From JAISGQ01 sp964500965 (lineage in GTDB: Bacteria; Bacillota; Clostridia; Oscillospirales; Acutalibacteraceae): DNA of 64,000 nt. The stretch spans positions 1 through 64,000 of the forward strand of contig CAZCQZ010000001.1 in assembly GCA_964500965.1 (NCBI GenBank). The letters are read 5' to 3'. Made by a program: the position numbers and the translations under genes. This document shows, one piece after another, positions 1-7,975 of this stretch. The notes under the pieces are model-generated. The model made no database searches. It saw only the letters and a list, made by a program, of their open reading frames with translations, and was not told the DNA's origin. Position 1 is the stretch's first letter. Every line of letters starts with the position of its first letter.

Positions 1-62
1 TAGAAAGGATTGTGTATAGTTATTTCATTTGCTGGGGCTGATTTAATTATACCAGTGTTTTT

Positions 63-1277
63 ATGTTTATTAAGGGTATGGACATTTCCACTCTGCCGGA
101 AGTCGAAAAGCAGGGCGGTAAATTTTATGTTGACGGCAAGGAGCAGGAGCTTTTCTGCATTATGAAAGGCTATGATGTTAATTCTATCAGACTTCGCATC
201 TGGAACGACCCCTATGACAGTGAGGGACACCCCTACGGCGGCGGCACAAGCGATTATGATACCATGCTTTCTCTTGCAAAGCGTACTATTGCCGCCGGTA
301 TGAGCGTATGTCTTGATTTTCATTACTCCGATTTCTGGGCAGACCCCGGCAAGCAGCTTATACCCAAAGCATGGCGCGGCTTTGACGTTCCTCAGCTCGA
401 AAACGCCGTTTACGAATATACAAAGGAGATTCTTTCAAAGCTTCGCTCCGAGGGGATTACGCCCGAATCCGTACAGGTGGGCAACGAGATTGCTCACGGT
501 ATGCTTTGGCCTTACGGTATGCACGGCACAAACACCGAAAACCTGATTCGCTTTATTAAAGCAGGCTGTAAAGCCGTTCGTGAGGTATCTCCCGAATCTA
601 AGATTATTCTTCATTTCGACAACGGCGGTGACAACGAGCATTGCCACGCATGGTTTGAAGATATGCGCCGCGGCGGTGTTGATTATGACATAATCGGGCT
701 TTCCTATTACCCTGTTTTCCACGGGAATTTTGCCGCCTTTGAGCACAATGTCAACGACCTTATCCGCACCTTTGACAAGGATATTATTATTGCCGAAACC
801 TCCTACGGCTTTAATGTCAAAAAGCCTGCCGGTTATTGCTACAGGGACGAGGAATACGACGTTCAGCCTGCTGTGTCCGATTCCGCAATCGTTCCCGAAA
901 GCGCGTTTGTCCCCAACAGCGCGCCTATGGAAAACGTACCGCAAAAGGGCAAGGATGGTGAAGAAAAGAATTTCATGTTCGCCGAACAGAGCGTTGAGGT
1001 TACGGGTATTCCCGTAACTCCGGAGGGTCAAAAAGAATATTATGAGAAATTCTTTGACATTCTGAAAAACAAAATCGACGGACAGCGCATTGTAGGTATT
1101 TATTATTGGGAACCTGCCTGGCTTCCCACCCCCGAATCCACCTGGGCTACCAAAGCCGGCAGAGCCTACTGCAATGACCCCGGCGCAGGCGGAAACGAAT
1201 GGGCAAACCAGTGTCTGTTCGACTATGAGGGCAATGCGCTGCCTGCATGGGAAGTAATTAAGAATTTTAAGTATTAA
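63..1277 (+). CDS. GH53 arabinogalactan endo-beta-1,4-galactanase
   Basis: Glycoside hydrolase family 53 enzyme that cleaves beta-1,4-galactan side chains of pectin. The 404-residue product opens with FIKGMDIST and has the family signatures RLRIWNDP, LDFHYSDFWADPGKQ and VQVGNE. By family knowledge Glu142 in VGNE is the acid/base and Glu245 in IIIAETSY the nucleophile. No signal peptide is visible, so it probably acts inside the cell on imported galacto-oligosaccharides. Between the nucleophile and the late VTPEGQ motif (about residues 251-320) lies a Pro/Ser/Val/Glu-rich stretch that looks longer than the usual family loop. No good ribosome site precedes the ATG, so the start is the least certain part. 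The gene stands alone and ends in a strong hairpin terminator. Confidence 0.9.
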   Translation: MFIKGMDISTLPEVEKQGGKFYVDGKEQELFCIMKGYDVNSIRLRIWNDPYDSEGHPYGGGTSDYDTMLSLAKRTIAAGMSVCLDFHYSDFWADPGKQLIPKAWRGFDVPQLENAVYEYTKEILSKLRSEGITPESVQVGNEIAHGMLWPYGMHGTNTENLIRFIKAGCKAVREVSPESKIILHFDNGGDNEHCHAWFEDMRRGGVDYDIIGLSYYPVFHGNFAAFEHNVNDLIRTFDKDIIIAETSYGFNVKKPAGYCYRDEEYDVQPAVSDSAIVPESAFVPNSAPMENVPQKGKDGEEKNFMFAEQSVEVTGIPVTPEGQKEYYEKFFDILKNKIDGQRIVGIYYWEPAWLPTPESTWATKAGRAYCNDPGAGGNEWANQCLFDYEGNALPAWEVIKNFKY

Positions 1278-1290
1278 ACCCGGATATGTA

Positions 1291-1330
1291 AAAACGTCTG
1301 TAAAAAACGAAAGTTTTTTACAGACGTTTT
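1291..1330. terminator. Bidirectional intrinsic terminator with GNRA loop
   Basis: A perfect 18-bp stem (1291-1308 with 1313-1330) closes a GAAA tetraloop. The arms start in AAAA and end in TTTT, so it can serve both the galactanase gene on the plus strand and the glycosyltransferase gene on the minus strand. It belongs to a set of similar hairpins in this window. Confidence 0.88.
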
Positions 1331-1353
1331 ATAATCGAAATAATCACGTTTTG

Positions 1354-2373
1354 CTATTTATCTTTGTTAAGCTTTTTGTATTTAATTGCTCTTATTTTCT
1401 GCATAAACCTGTCAAATTTAATGTTAAGTCTGCGCAGTGGGGCTTTGATTCGGTATTTTATAAGCTCTTTTTGCCGCTTTTCGCCGAGCAGCTCGAAGTA
1501 TTCTTTCATTTCGCCATGCCGTATTTCCTTAAAGCTTACGCCCAACGCCATAAGCCTGCGTAAAATCAGCAGAACCGACTTTTCTATACTCTCCCGATTC
1601 TCTCCGTTCATATAACGAAGCGCCGCAGGATAAATATGCAGATAGCTTTTAAACAGCTCCGCTTTTTTCTTATCTCCGGCAAAATGATTCTGCGCAGTCC
1701 ATGAGTTCGGGTGATTGTATCTGTATACCGCCATTTCCTCTCCGAAGAAATACATCGGTCCTTTGGTCGCAAGCCATGTTATCATCGGCTTATCCCCGAT
1801 TTTCGGCACTTTCATATCATCGGGTCTTTCAAAGGCATATTCGGCTTTGTACATCATGGAATTTGCGCTGACAAACATTTCCTGAGCGTTTCTGTAAATA
1901 ATATCGGCCTGTTCTACCGTTCCGGAGCACTCAAGAGGTCCTATCAGCTTGTCCGGTCTGCCTCCGCTTATGTCGATTCTTCTCGTTGCATGAGCGCAAA
2001 ATGAATAATTCGGGTGCGCTTCCAGAAAATCATACTGCTTTTGGAGCTTTAACGGGTCCGTCCAATAATCGTCTCCCTCGCATATCGCAATATATTTTCC
2101 TCTGACCTTCGGGTAAATGTAGGTACTTGTAATAGGGATATTTGCGCTGTACCGGTTTTCTTTTTGCAGAATAGGCACAAACAGCTCCGGATACTGTTCC
2201 GCATACTCTCTTATAATATCCGCCGATGCATCTGTGGAAGCATCATCGTGTATGATTACTTCAAGAGGAAAATTCACCCTCTGCATAACGAATCCGTCAA
2301 GAGCCTGTCTGATGTACTTTTCCATATTGTATGACAGGCATATTACCGTAACACCGTTGTTGTAAAATTCCAT
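1354..2373 (-). CDS. GT2 glycosyltransferase (GT-A fold), paralogue A
   Basis: Family 2 glycosyltransferase of 339 residues, expected to transfer a sugar from a nucleotide-sugar donor to a polysaccharide intermediate at the cytoplasmic face of the membrane. The GT-A core is clear: VTVICLSYNM near the start, HDDASTD at residues 42-48 and the metal-binding EGDDYWTDP at about 99-107. The C-terminal third is basic and lacks an obvious membrane span. The ATG at 2373 follows GGAGCAGAGATAA. It lies 19 bases after the flippase gene on the same strand, so the two are probably co-transcribed. The protein is a clear paralogue of the product of 4318-5280: both share EGDDYWTDPLKLQKQYDF. The sugar and acceptor cannot be read from the sequence. 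Confidence 0.87.
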   Translation of the reverse strand: MEFYNNGVTVICLSYNMEKYIRQALDGFVMQRVNFPLEVIIHDDASTDASADIIREYAEQYPELFVPILQKENRYSANIPITSTYIYPKVRGKYIAICEGDDYWTDPLKLQKQYDFLEAHPNYSFCAHATRRIDISGGRPDKLIGPLECSGTVEQADIIYRNAQEMFVSANSMMYKAEYAFERPDDMKVPKIGDKPMITWLATKGPMYFFGEEMAVYRYNHPNSWTAQNHFAGDKKKAELFKSYLHIYPAALRYMNGENRESIEKSVLLILRRLMALGVSFKEIRHGEMKEYFELLGEKRQKELIKYRIKAPLRRLNIKFDRFMQKIRAIKYKKLNKDK

Positions 2374-2392
2374 TTATCTCTGCTCCGTTTTA

Positions 2393-4090
2393 TTATTTTC
2401 CGGCAGACAGTGCCTTTTTGCCTGCTCTGTTTCTCAGTTTTCCTATAAGAACCTTAATTGCATTTACAAATCTCTTATACTCCTCTGTTCGTCTGAACAG
2501 CACAATAATCGCAACATTCGGAATAATCACGCAAAGCAGGCACTTTATTATAAATGCCACGGTTTCCGGTGTATTGGCGAAAATTCCCGAAAATGCACTT
2601 TCGCTTTTTGATTCACAGTCTCCGAACAGTAAAATGCCCAGCCCGTATGTTATCAGGGTACACCCGACCGTAATTCCCAAATGTTTAAAAAATGTCGCAA
2701 AATACTCTCTCAGCGGCTTTTTAAATACTTTTCTGTACACCAGCATCGGGTCAAACCATTGCATAGTTGCGCAATGTGCAAAAACAGTCGCAAGCTTGAT
2801 TCCGATAACGCCCGCTTCCGGATTTTTTCCGTCCTGTCCCAACAACACTGCCAGCAGCACGGACAATGCGACGTTGATAATGCACATGAATACAGGTCTG
2901 AATTTACCCTGAATGAACAATCCGTTTGCGTTTCGGACAGATGAAACGGGGTTTATTATTGTATTTGAATAAAAAATCGCGGCAATAACAATCGGCATCC
3001 ACATGCTCATGACGAACTCATCGTTTTTGAGCCACAGCCGTATAAACGGATTCATCAGCACAATGAGGCTTGTAGTACAGAAGCAACATATCCAGAATGA
3101 CATAAATTCCAGAGATTTAAAGGTTTTGTACTGATATTCGCTGTCTTTTTCCGCCGCCAGATTGCCCATACTGGGCAGTGCGGAGCTGAAAAACTGCAAT
3201 ATTACCTGCCTGACTTTTGCCGATATAAGCCTGTAATTTGACACATAGCCTACCCAAAGCGGTCCGAAAAACGAAGAAATCACAACGCTGTCAAGACTGT
3301 TATTTACCTGGGAGCATATTTTATATATCATCAATGCTCCCACATCATTGTAAAGCTTTTTCTTTTCTTCTCCGGTAAGCTCCTCTTTTGTTTTATAATC
3401 TACTTCGGGATAGCGTTTGTCAACGTATTTCGATATTATCAGATTTGTTGTTCTGGTAATAATTATTCCGGCTACCAGATATACGATATAAATTATTGTG
3501 CGGTTTTCTTTTACGAACAAATCAAGCCCAAGCAATATGCCGGCTTCTACCACAACACGCACAACCGACATCATCATTTGAATGTTCGTTACCTTTCTGT
3601 TTTCCTGATGAGCGGTGAGCAATGTCGATTTGTAGATTTGCAGATAAGAAACCGCTGAATTTATTACATAAAGTACGAAGATAAGAACAATGTACCTCTT
3701 AACATCGTCTCTTATGGCTGCATTTATCTTTTCCGGAGGAACAAGGTAATCCATAAAGGGTATCATTGCAAGTCCCAGCGTCAGCACTACACCTGCCACA
3801 AGCTGATATGCCCTTTTATAGAATTTCATCAGAGCCGATATTTTTCTGTTATCGCCCTCTGATATGGGCTTATAAAGCGAAAATGCTATTGCCGAGGAAA
3901 TGCCAAGCTCCGCAAACGACAAAAGCGTGAGCAAATCGGTAAACAGGCTCGATATGCCGGCATATTCGGCGCCAAGCGTTTTTATGAATATTGAACGCAT
4001 TATAAAGCCTGTGACAATATTAAATATTTTCGCCATCATTCCTGCCATGGTGTTAAGCAGTGTGTTTTGTGTTCTTGATTTTTTCGCCAA
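2393..4090 (-). CDS. Polysaccharide flippase / Wzx-type membrane protein
   Basis: A 565-residue polytopic membrane protein of the MOP exporter superfamily (Wzx/PST type), expected to flip lipid-linked polysaccharide units across the cytoplasmic membrane. It starts MAKKSRTQNTLLNTMAGMM and has an early amphipathic/membrane segment followed by repeated hydrophobic spans up to about residue 545, then a basic tail ending in KKALSAGK. The charged loop around residues 215-235 (RYPEVDYKTKEELTGEEKKK) is typical of the cytosolic loops of these exporters. The start used is a TTG at 4090 with GGAG about 11 bases upstream; no in-frame ATG lies nearer. Its neighbours on both sides are GT2 glycosyltransferases, which supports a role in making a surface glycan. 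Confidence 0.86.
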   Translation of the reverse strand: MAKKSRTQNTLLNTMAGMMAKIFNIVTGFIMRSIFIKTLGAEYAGISSLFTDLLTLLSFAELGISSAIAFSLYKPISEGDNRKISALMKFYKRAYQLVAGVVLTLGLAMIPFMDYLVPPEKINAAIRDDVKRYIVLIFVLYVINSAVSYLQIYKSTLLTAHQENRKVTNIQMMMSVVRVVVEAGILLGLDLFVKENRTIIYIVYLVAGIIITRTTNLIISKYVDKRYPEVDYKTKEELTGEEKKKLYNDVGALMIYKICSQVNNSLDSVVISSFFGPLWVGYVSNYRLISAKVRQVILQFFSSALPSMGNLAAEKDSEYQYKTFKSLEFMSFWICCFCTTSLIVLMNPFIRLWLKNDEFVMSMWMPIVIAAIFYSNTIINPVSSVRNANGLFIQGKFRPVFMCIINVALSVLLAVLLGQDGKNPEAGVIGIKLATVFAHCATMQWFDPMLVYRKVFKKPLREYFATFFKHLGITVGCTLITYGLGILLFGDCESKSESAFSGIFANTPETVAFIIKCLLCVIIPNVAIIVLFRRTEEYKRFVNAIKVLIGKLRNRAGKKALSAGK

Positions 4091-4258
4091 TCGACATTCA
4101 ACTCCGTATTATTGCCTTCGCGCATCACAATTTATTGATAATCGGCAACTTTTTCTTGTTTATAAATACTACACTCTCTTTTATACCGTGTCAAGAAGCT
4201 ATAAGCACTGTTCAAAGAAGATTCAAATTTTCCTCCTCTGCGGCATTTTCGCCGCTTC

Positions 4259-4287
4259 TTGACAAGATGACTTTATTACGCTATCAT
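4259..4287 (+). promoter_or_regulatory. Sigma-A promoter for the second GT2 gene
   Basis: TTGACA at 4259-4264 and TATCAT at 4282-4287 are separated by 17 bases. Transcription would begin near 4294. This places any longer upstream reading frame outside the transcript and supports the GTG start at 4318. Confidence 0.75.
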
Positions 4288-4317
4288 TATGCCACCGAAC
4301 TGCAAAGGGTGATAAGG

Positions 4318-5280
4318 GTGAACAATCCAAAGGTCAGCATAATCTGTCTTCTTTATAACATGAAAGAATACATTGCTCAAGCTCTTGACGGTATGCTGAT
4401 GCAAAAAACGGACTTTCCTTTTGAAATCATCGTCCACGACGATGCGTCTACCGACGGTTCAACTGCAATACTTCGCGAATACGTTGAAAAATATCCGGAT
4501 ATAATCGTTCCTATTTTTCAAACCGAAAATCAGTATTCAAAAAAAGTTTCCCTGACCAAAAATTTTATTTTCCCCATGGTAAGAGGAGAATACGTGTGCT
4601 ATTGTGAGGGCGATGACTATTGGACAGACCCGTTAAAGCTTCAAAAGCAGTATGATTTCATGAGCACTCACCCGGATTATTCTCTATGTGCCGCAAAAAT
4701 CAGACAAATCAATTGCAGTGATTCGTCCATACCCGATAAGCTTATCGGACCCTTTAACACCGGTGAGGTCACTATCGAAGAAATTTTAGCGCAAAAAGAT
4801 AAGCAGGCGTTTGCAACCTGTTCGCTTTTTATACGGAAAAACGTCTTTTTCGCCAGACCGGAAAATTTCCCCGGCAGAGGTGAGCGCGTCATCATTCTGT
4901 GGCTTGCTCTTAACGGCAGAGTTTGGTTTATCAACGAGGAAATGGGCGTATATCGCCGCGCTCGTCCCGGTTCGTGGACTGACCGCAGTTGGAACAGAGG
5001 TAATAAAACAAAAATCCAGACCTATTTCGGATATATCAGAGTTTATAAGCATTTTAACGACTTCTGTAACAACCGATTCGATGATATTATTCAGGACATT
5101 TTATTAAGATATATGACGCTGTCTCTCAGAGCAGGCGCGACACTCAAGCAGCTTCGCGACGACTCCATGAAAGAATTTTACGACTTCCTCACGCCTGCAA
5201 ACAAACGCAGACTGTTTATTTACAAAATGCTTCTCCCCGTAAGGAAAGTCGCATCGGCTGTTAAAAAACGAATTAAATAA
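4318..5280 (+). CDS. GT2 glycosyltransferase (GT-A fold), paralogue B
   Basis: A second family 2 glycosyltransferase (320 residues) with PKVSIICLLYNM at the start, then VHDDASTDGS and EGDDYWTDPLKLQKQYDF. It is colinear with the product of 1354-2373 and shares whole motifs with it, so the two arose by duplication and now flank the flippase on opposite strands. The frame stays open upstream to 4060, but that stretch reads as low-complexity Phe/Ile/Leu-rich sequence. A GTG at 4318 sits nine bases after AAAGGG, lies downstream of a good promoter, and gives an N-terminus that matches the paralogue. I therefore call GTG 4318. The C-terminal region is basic (VRKVASAVKKRIK). It probably decorates the same glycan as its paralogue; the sugar is unknown. 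Confidence 0.85.
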   Translation: MNNPKVSIICLLYNMKEYIAQALDGMLMQKTDFPFEIIVHDDASTDGSTAILREYVEKYPDIIVPIFQTENQYSKKVSLTKNFIFPMVRGEYVCYCEGDDYWTDPLKLQKQYDFMSTHPDYSLCAAKIRQINCSDSSIPDKLIGPFNTGEVTIEEILAQKDKQAFATCSLFIRKNVFFARPENFPGRGERVIILWLALNGRVWFINEEMGVYRRARPGSWTDRSWNRGNKTKIQTYFGYIRVYKHFNDFCNNRFDDIIQDILLRYMTLSLRAGATLKQLRDDSMKEFYDFLTPANKRRLFIYKMLLPVRKVASAVKKRIK

Positions 5281-5291
5281 TCGGTATTATT

Positions 5292-5331
5292 AAAATGGCT
5301 GTAAAAAACTTTCGTTTTTTACAGCCATTTT
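5292..5331. terminator. Bidirectional intrinsic terminator
   Basis: A perfect 18-bp stem (5292-5309 with 5314-5331) with a TTTC loop sits between the convergent ends of the GT2 gene and the DapF-like gene. Its core is nearly identical to the hairpin at 1291-1330. Confidence 0.88.
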
Positions 5332-5341
5332 ACACTCTTTA

Positions 5342-6193
5342 TCACAATGCCATGAGCAACTTTTCAAAATCCGCGGACAGGCAGGTGGTACACACTGCGG
5401 TAACAGGTCCCGACATATAGACCGTTCCGTCCTCGGCTATCTCAACGGACAAATCGCCGCCTGCCATATGAACCGTAACCTTATTGCCGGTAAGTCCCAT
5501 TCTGAACGCCTCACTTGCGGCGGCAGTTGCGCTTGTTCCCGATGCAAGGGTATAACCTGCGCCGCGCTCATAGGTTTCAAGCTTGATGTTTTCCTTATCG
5601 ACAACCTCCATAACATTGGTATTTATCGGCTCGGAGAACACCTCGCTGCGTTCTATGTATTCTCCGATTTCACGCACCATTTGTGCCGAAATATGCTCCA
5701 TGGGTATAACGCAATGGGGATTGCCGATAGTCAGGCAGGTTACATAACACTCAAGTCCGTCAAGCATCATACGTTTGCCGATAAGCTTTTCACTGCGCTC
5801 TTTTTCCGGGTCGTCCATATAGCTTACTTCGCCCATGGCAACCTTTGTTTCGCTGCTGTCCTCATTAAGACATTCAACCTTAATAACGCCGCCGGGGGTA
5901 TTAAAGGTAAAACGCGGCTCGTTCACATAGCCTGCATCGCGCAGGTAATGAGCGAAAATGCGCACGCCGTTGCCGCTGTTTTCAGCCTCCGAACCGTCCG
6001 GATTGTAAATTTTCAGAGATATTTCATCACCTTTTAAAATAGGTCCGTACAGTATTCCGTCAGAACCGATGCCGAAATGCCTGTCACAGATATATCTGAT
6101 TCGTGCCGGGTTAAGCTCAAAATCATTTTTATATGGGTCAAGGATAAGATAATCGTTGCCTAGACCGTGATATTTTCTGAGAATAATACTCAT
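5342..6193 (-). CDS. DapF-family protein lacking both catalytic cysteines
   Basis: The 283-residue product has the two-lobed DapF fold: KYHGLGNDYLILDP at the start, GSDGILYGP, NPDGSEAENSGNGVR, IGNPHCVIP and YERGAGYTLASGTSATAA. In characterised diaminopimelate epimerases two cysteines act as the acid/base pair (CGNGARC and ACGTGAC). Here both positions are serine, Ser73 in NSGNG and Ser218 in LASGTS, and the usual Glu after GxG is Tyr214. Similar serine-bearing proteins occur in other Clostridia, as far as I recall, and are usually annotated dapF. Epimerase activity should therefore not be assumed. The ATG at 6193 is chosen because GGAGGT lies seven bases upstream. The gene is monocistronic and divergent from an AraC regulator. 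Confidence 0.82.
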   Translation of the reverse strand: MSIILRKYHGLGNDYLILDPYKNDFELNPARIRYICDRHFGIGSDGILYGPILKGDEISLKIYNPDGSEAENSGNGVRIFAHYLRDAGYVNEPRFTFNTPGGVIKVECLNEDSSETKVAMGEVSYMDDPEKERSEKLIGKRMMLDGLECYVTCLTIGNPHCVIPMEHISAQMVREIGEYIERSEVFSEPINTNVMEVVDKENIKLETYERGAGYTLASGTSATAAASEAFRMGLTGNKVTVHMAGGDLSVEIAEDGTVYMSGPVTAVCTTCLSADFEKLLMAL

Positions 6194-6265
6194 AACTGAC
6201 ACCTCCGGGTATTTTCTAATCTTATAATATGACATAATAAGAAAAAATATAATAGTTATAAGTGC

Positions 6266-6294
6266 TTGAAATGTTGCAAAAAGTGCTATACAAT
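6266..6294 (+). promoter_or_regulatory. Sigma-A promoter for the AraC regulator gene
   Basis: TTGAAA at 6266-6271 and TACAAT at 6289-6294 with a 17-base spacer. It lies in the divergent region shared with the dapF-like gene. Confidence 0.65.
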
Positions 6295-6311
6295 TATGCA
6301 GAGGTGAGCGT

Positions 6312-7178
6312 ATGGAATACGAGAAGCGCGGATACCTGACCGGAAATTTCAGGCTGTTTCATATAAATGATATGTGTGACAGAGTTTTTGATTATCATTA
6401 CCACGAATTTGACAAAATCGTTGTAATGCTTGAGGGTGACGTCACATACACAATTGAGGGCAACACCTATCATCTAAAGCCCGGTGACATCACTCTGGTA
6501 CAGCACAACGAAATTCACCGTCCTGAAATCAATCCAACAGTCCCCTACGACCGCTACATTCTTTACGTTACACCGAACTACATTTCAAAGCCTGCCGATG
6601 ATGAAGCTTCCCTTTCAAGCTGTTTTCAGCTTGCGGCAGAAAACAGCGAACACGTTTTGAGCACCGATAGGGAGCGATTTCAAAAAATCGTTTCCGTGCT
6701 TTCGGAGCTTGAAGCATCTCTCGGCAGTGATAAATACGGCACGAATCTTTATTGCTCCGCTCTTTTCGTCCAGCTTATGATATTGATAAACCGCATAACC
6801 TTTTCCGAAAGACCCCACACCGTCAAAAGTGAGCCTGCCGACGAGCGCATAGTCGAAGTGCTCAAATTCATAAACGAAAACCTGACGGAGGAAATGTCCA
6901 TTGAACGAATATCGAAAAAATTCTTCATCAGCCGTTATCATTTAATGCGCATTTTCCGAGATGCAACAGGAGAAACGATTCACAGCTATATCAGGAAAAA
7001 GCGTCTTCTTAAAGCCGCCGAGCTGTTGAAGCAGGGTGTGCCTGTAGTTAAAGCCGGAGAAGAATGCGGTTTTTCCGAATATTCAACTTTTTTACGTGCA
7101 TTCCACGCCCAATTCGGAAAATCGCCGTCAAAAATGACAAGCGACGAAGCGGCAATGGCAGATATTTACGATTATTAA
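6312..7178 (+). CDS. AraC-family regulator with N-terminal cupin
   Basis: A 288-residue one-component transcription factor. Residues about 1-100 form a cupin-like sensor domain (DYHYHEFDKIVVMLEGDVTY, HLKPGDITLVQ, HNEIHRP), the arrangement found in regulators that respond to sugars or other small ligands. The last 100 residues carry the two helix-turn-helix motifs of the AraC family (MSIERISKKFFISRYHLMRIF and VVKAGEECGFSEYSTFLRAF). The ATG follows GAGGTGAGCGT. The gene has its own promoter and diverges from the dapF-like gene, but a methyltransferase gene with its own promoter follows, so no obvious target operon is adjacent. The ligand is unknown. Confidence 0.87.
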   Translation: MEYEKRGYLTGNFRLFHINDMCDRVFDYHYHEFDKIVVMLEGDVTYTIEGNTYHLKPGDITLVQHNEIHRPEINPTVPYDRYILYVTPNYISKPADDEASLSSCFQLAAENSEHVLSTDRERFQKIVSVLSELEASLGSDKYGTNLYCSALFVQLMILINRITFSERPHTVKSEPADERIVEVLKFINENLTEEMSIERISKKFFISRYHLMRIFRDATGETIHSYIRKKRLLKAAELLKQGVPVVKAGEECGFSEYSTFLRAFHAQFGKSPSKMTSDEAAMADIYDY

Positions 7179-7189
7179 CATTCCCGTTG

Positions 7190-7218
7190 TTGACCGACAC
7201 GCTCAATGGGGTTATAAT
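7190..7218 (+). promoter_or_regulatory. Sigma-A promoter for trmN6-like/rsmI operon
   Basis: TTGACC at 7190-7195 and a perfect TATAAT at 7213-7218 with a 17-base spacer, just after the AraC gene stop codon. Transcription would start near 7225, downstream of most of the longer in-frame extension of the next gene. Confidence 0.8.
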
Positions 7219-7240
7219 CAATTCAAAGGCAGGTGTAGGC

Positions 7241-7975
7241 TTGAGTAACATACGACGTGACCCTTTGGGGGACGGCAAAATTATATATGTCAACGATTCC
7301 CATACTTTCGGAACGGACGCGGTGCTTTTAGCGGACTTTGCCGCTCCTCGGCGGCGTGACAACGCTCTTGACCTGGGAACAGGCTGTGGTATAATCCCTC
7401 TGCTCTGGCAAAGCGCAGGCTCTGCCGCTCACGCAACGGGTCTTGAAATCGACCCTGCCGCCGTTGCCCTTGCTCTGAAAAGTGCGGAGGAAAACGGTTG
7501 GAGTGAAAATCTCAGCTTTGTAAATGCGGATATGCGTGAAATCAAGGCTCATCTGAAATGCGAAAGCTTTGACCTTGTGACCTGCAATCCGCCGTATTTC
7601 AAAGCGGAAAGCGGTTTTATCAGTCCGGAAAATGCCAGAGCAACCGCACGTACCGAGCTTAGCTGTACTCTCGACGATGTTTGCCGTGCCGCTACCCTGA
7701 TGCTTAAATACGGCGGTCGATTCTGCATGTGCCACCGTCCCGAACGACTTACAGACGTGCTGCTGTGCATGAGAACTTTCAAAATGGAGTCTAAACGACT
7801 GCGCTTTGTGCAGGATAAGGTCGGGAAAGCACCGTGGCTCTTTTTGGCAGAAGGTCGAAAGGGCGGCAAAGGCTCTCTTGAAATTCAACCTCCGCTCGTT
7901 ATGAAAAACGATGACGGAACAAGGACGGCGGAAATGAAGAAGATATACGGAAAATACGGGGAGGGTTTTAATTGA
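7241..7975 (+). CDS. tRNA1(Val) (adenine-37-N6)-methyltransferase, TrmN6-like
   Basis: A 244-residue SAM-dependent methyltransferase. LDLGTGCGIIPLLW is the SAM-binding motif I and TCNPPYF is the catalytic NPPY motif of N6-adenine methylases. Its N-terminus (DPLGDGKIIYVNDSHTFGTDAVLLADF) matches the TrmN6/YfiC family, which modifies A37 of a valine tRNA in characterised members. The frame is open back to 7064, overlapping the AraC gene, but the promoter at 7190-7218 makes that start impossible. A TTG at 7241 with AGGTG nine bases upstream fits. The stop overlaps the start of rsmI by four bases (TTGA), so the two RNA-modification genes are translationally coupled. Confidence 0.85.
   Translation: MSNIRRDPLGDGKIIYVNDSHTFGTDAVLLADFAAPRRRDNALDLGTGCGIIPLLWQSAGSAAHATGLEIDPAAVALALKSAEENGWSENLSFVNADMREIKAHLKCESFDLVTCNPPYFKAESGFISPENARATARTELSCTLDDVCRAATLMLKYGGRFCMCHRPERLTDVLLCMRTFKMESKRLRFVQDKVGKAPWLFLAEGRKGGKGSLEIQPPLVMKNDDGTRTAEMKKIYGKYGEGFN

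Noticed and set aside
435..1031. 198-codon open frame on the minus strand inside the galactanase gene
   Set aside because: Antisense shadow of a well-conserved GH53 gene, with no ribosome site or family features.
4060..4317. N-terminal extension of the second GT2 protein
   Set aside because: It reads as low-complexity hydrophobic sequence, lies upstream of the TTGACA-N17-TATCAT promoter, and has no ribosome site; the paralogue lacks it.
7064..7240. Longer N-terminus of the TrmN6-like protein
   Set aside because: It would start inside the AraC gene and upstream of the TTGACC-N17-TATAAT promoter; the family start matches the TTG at 7241.
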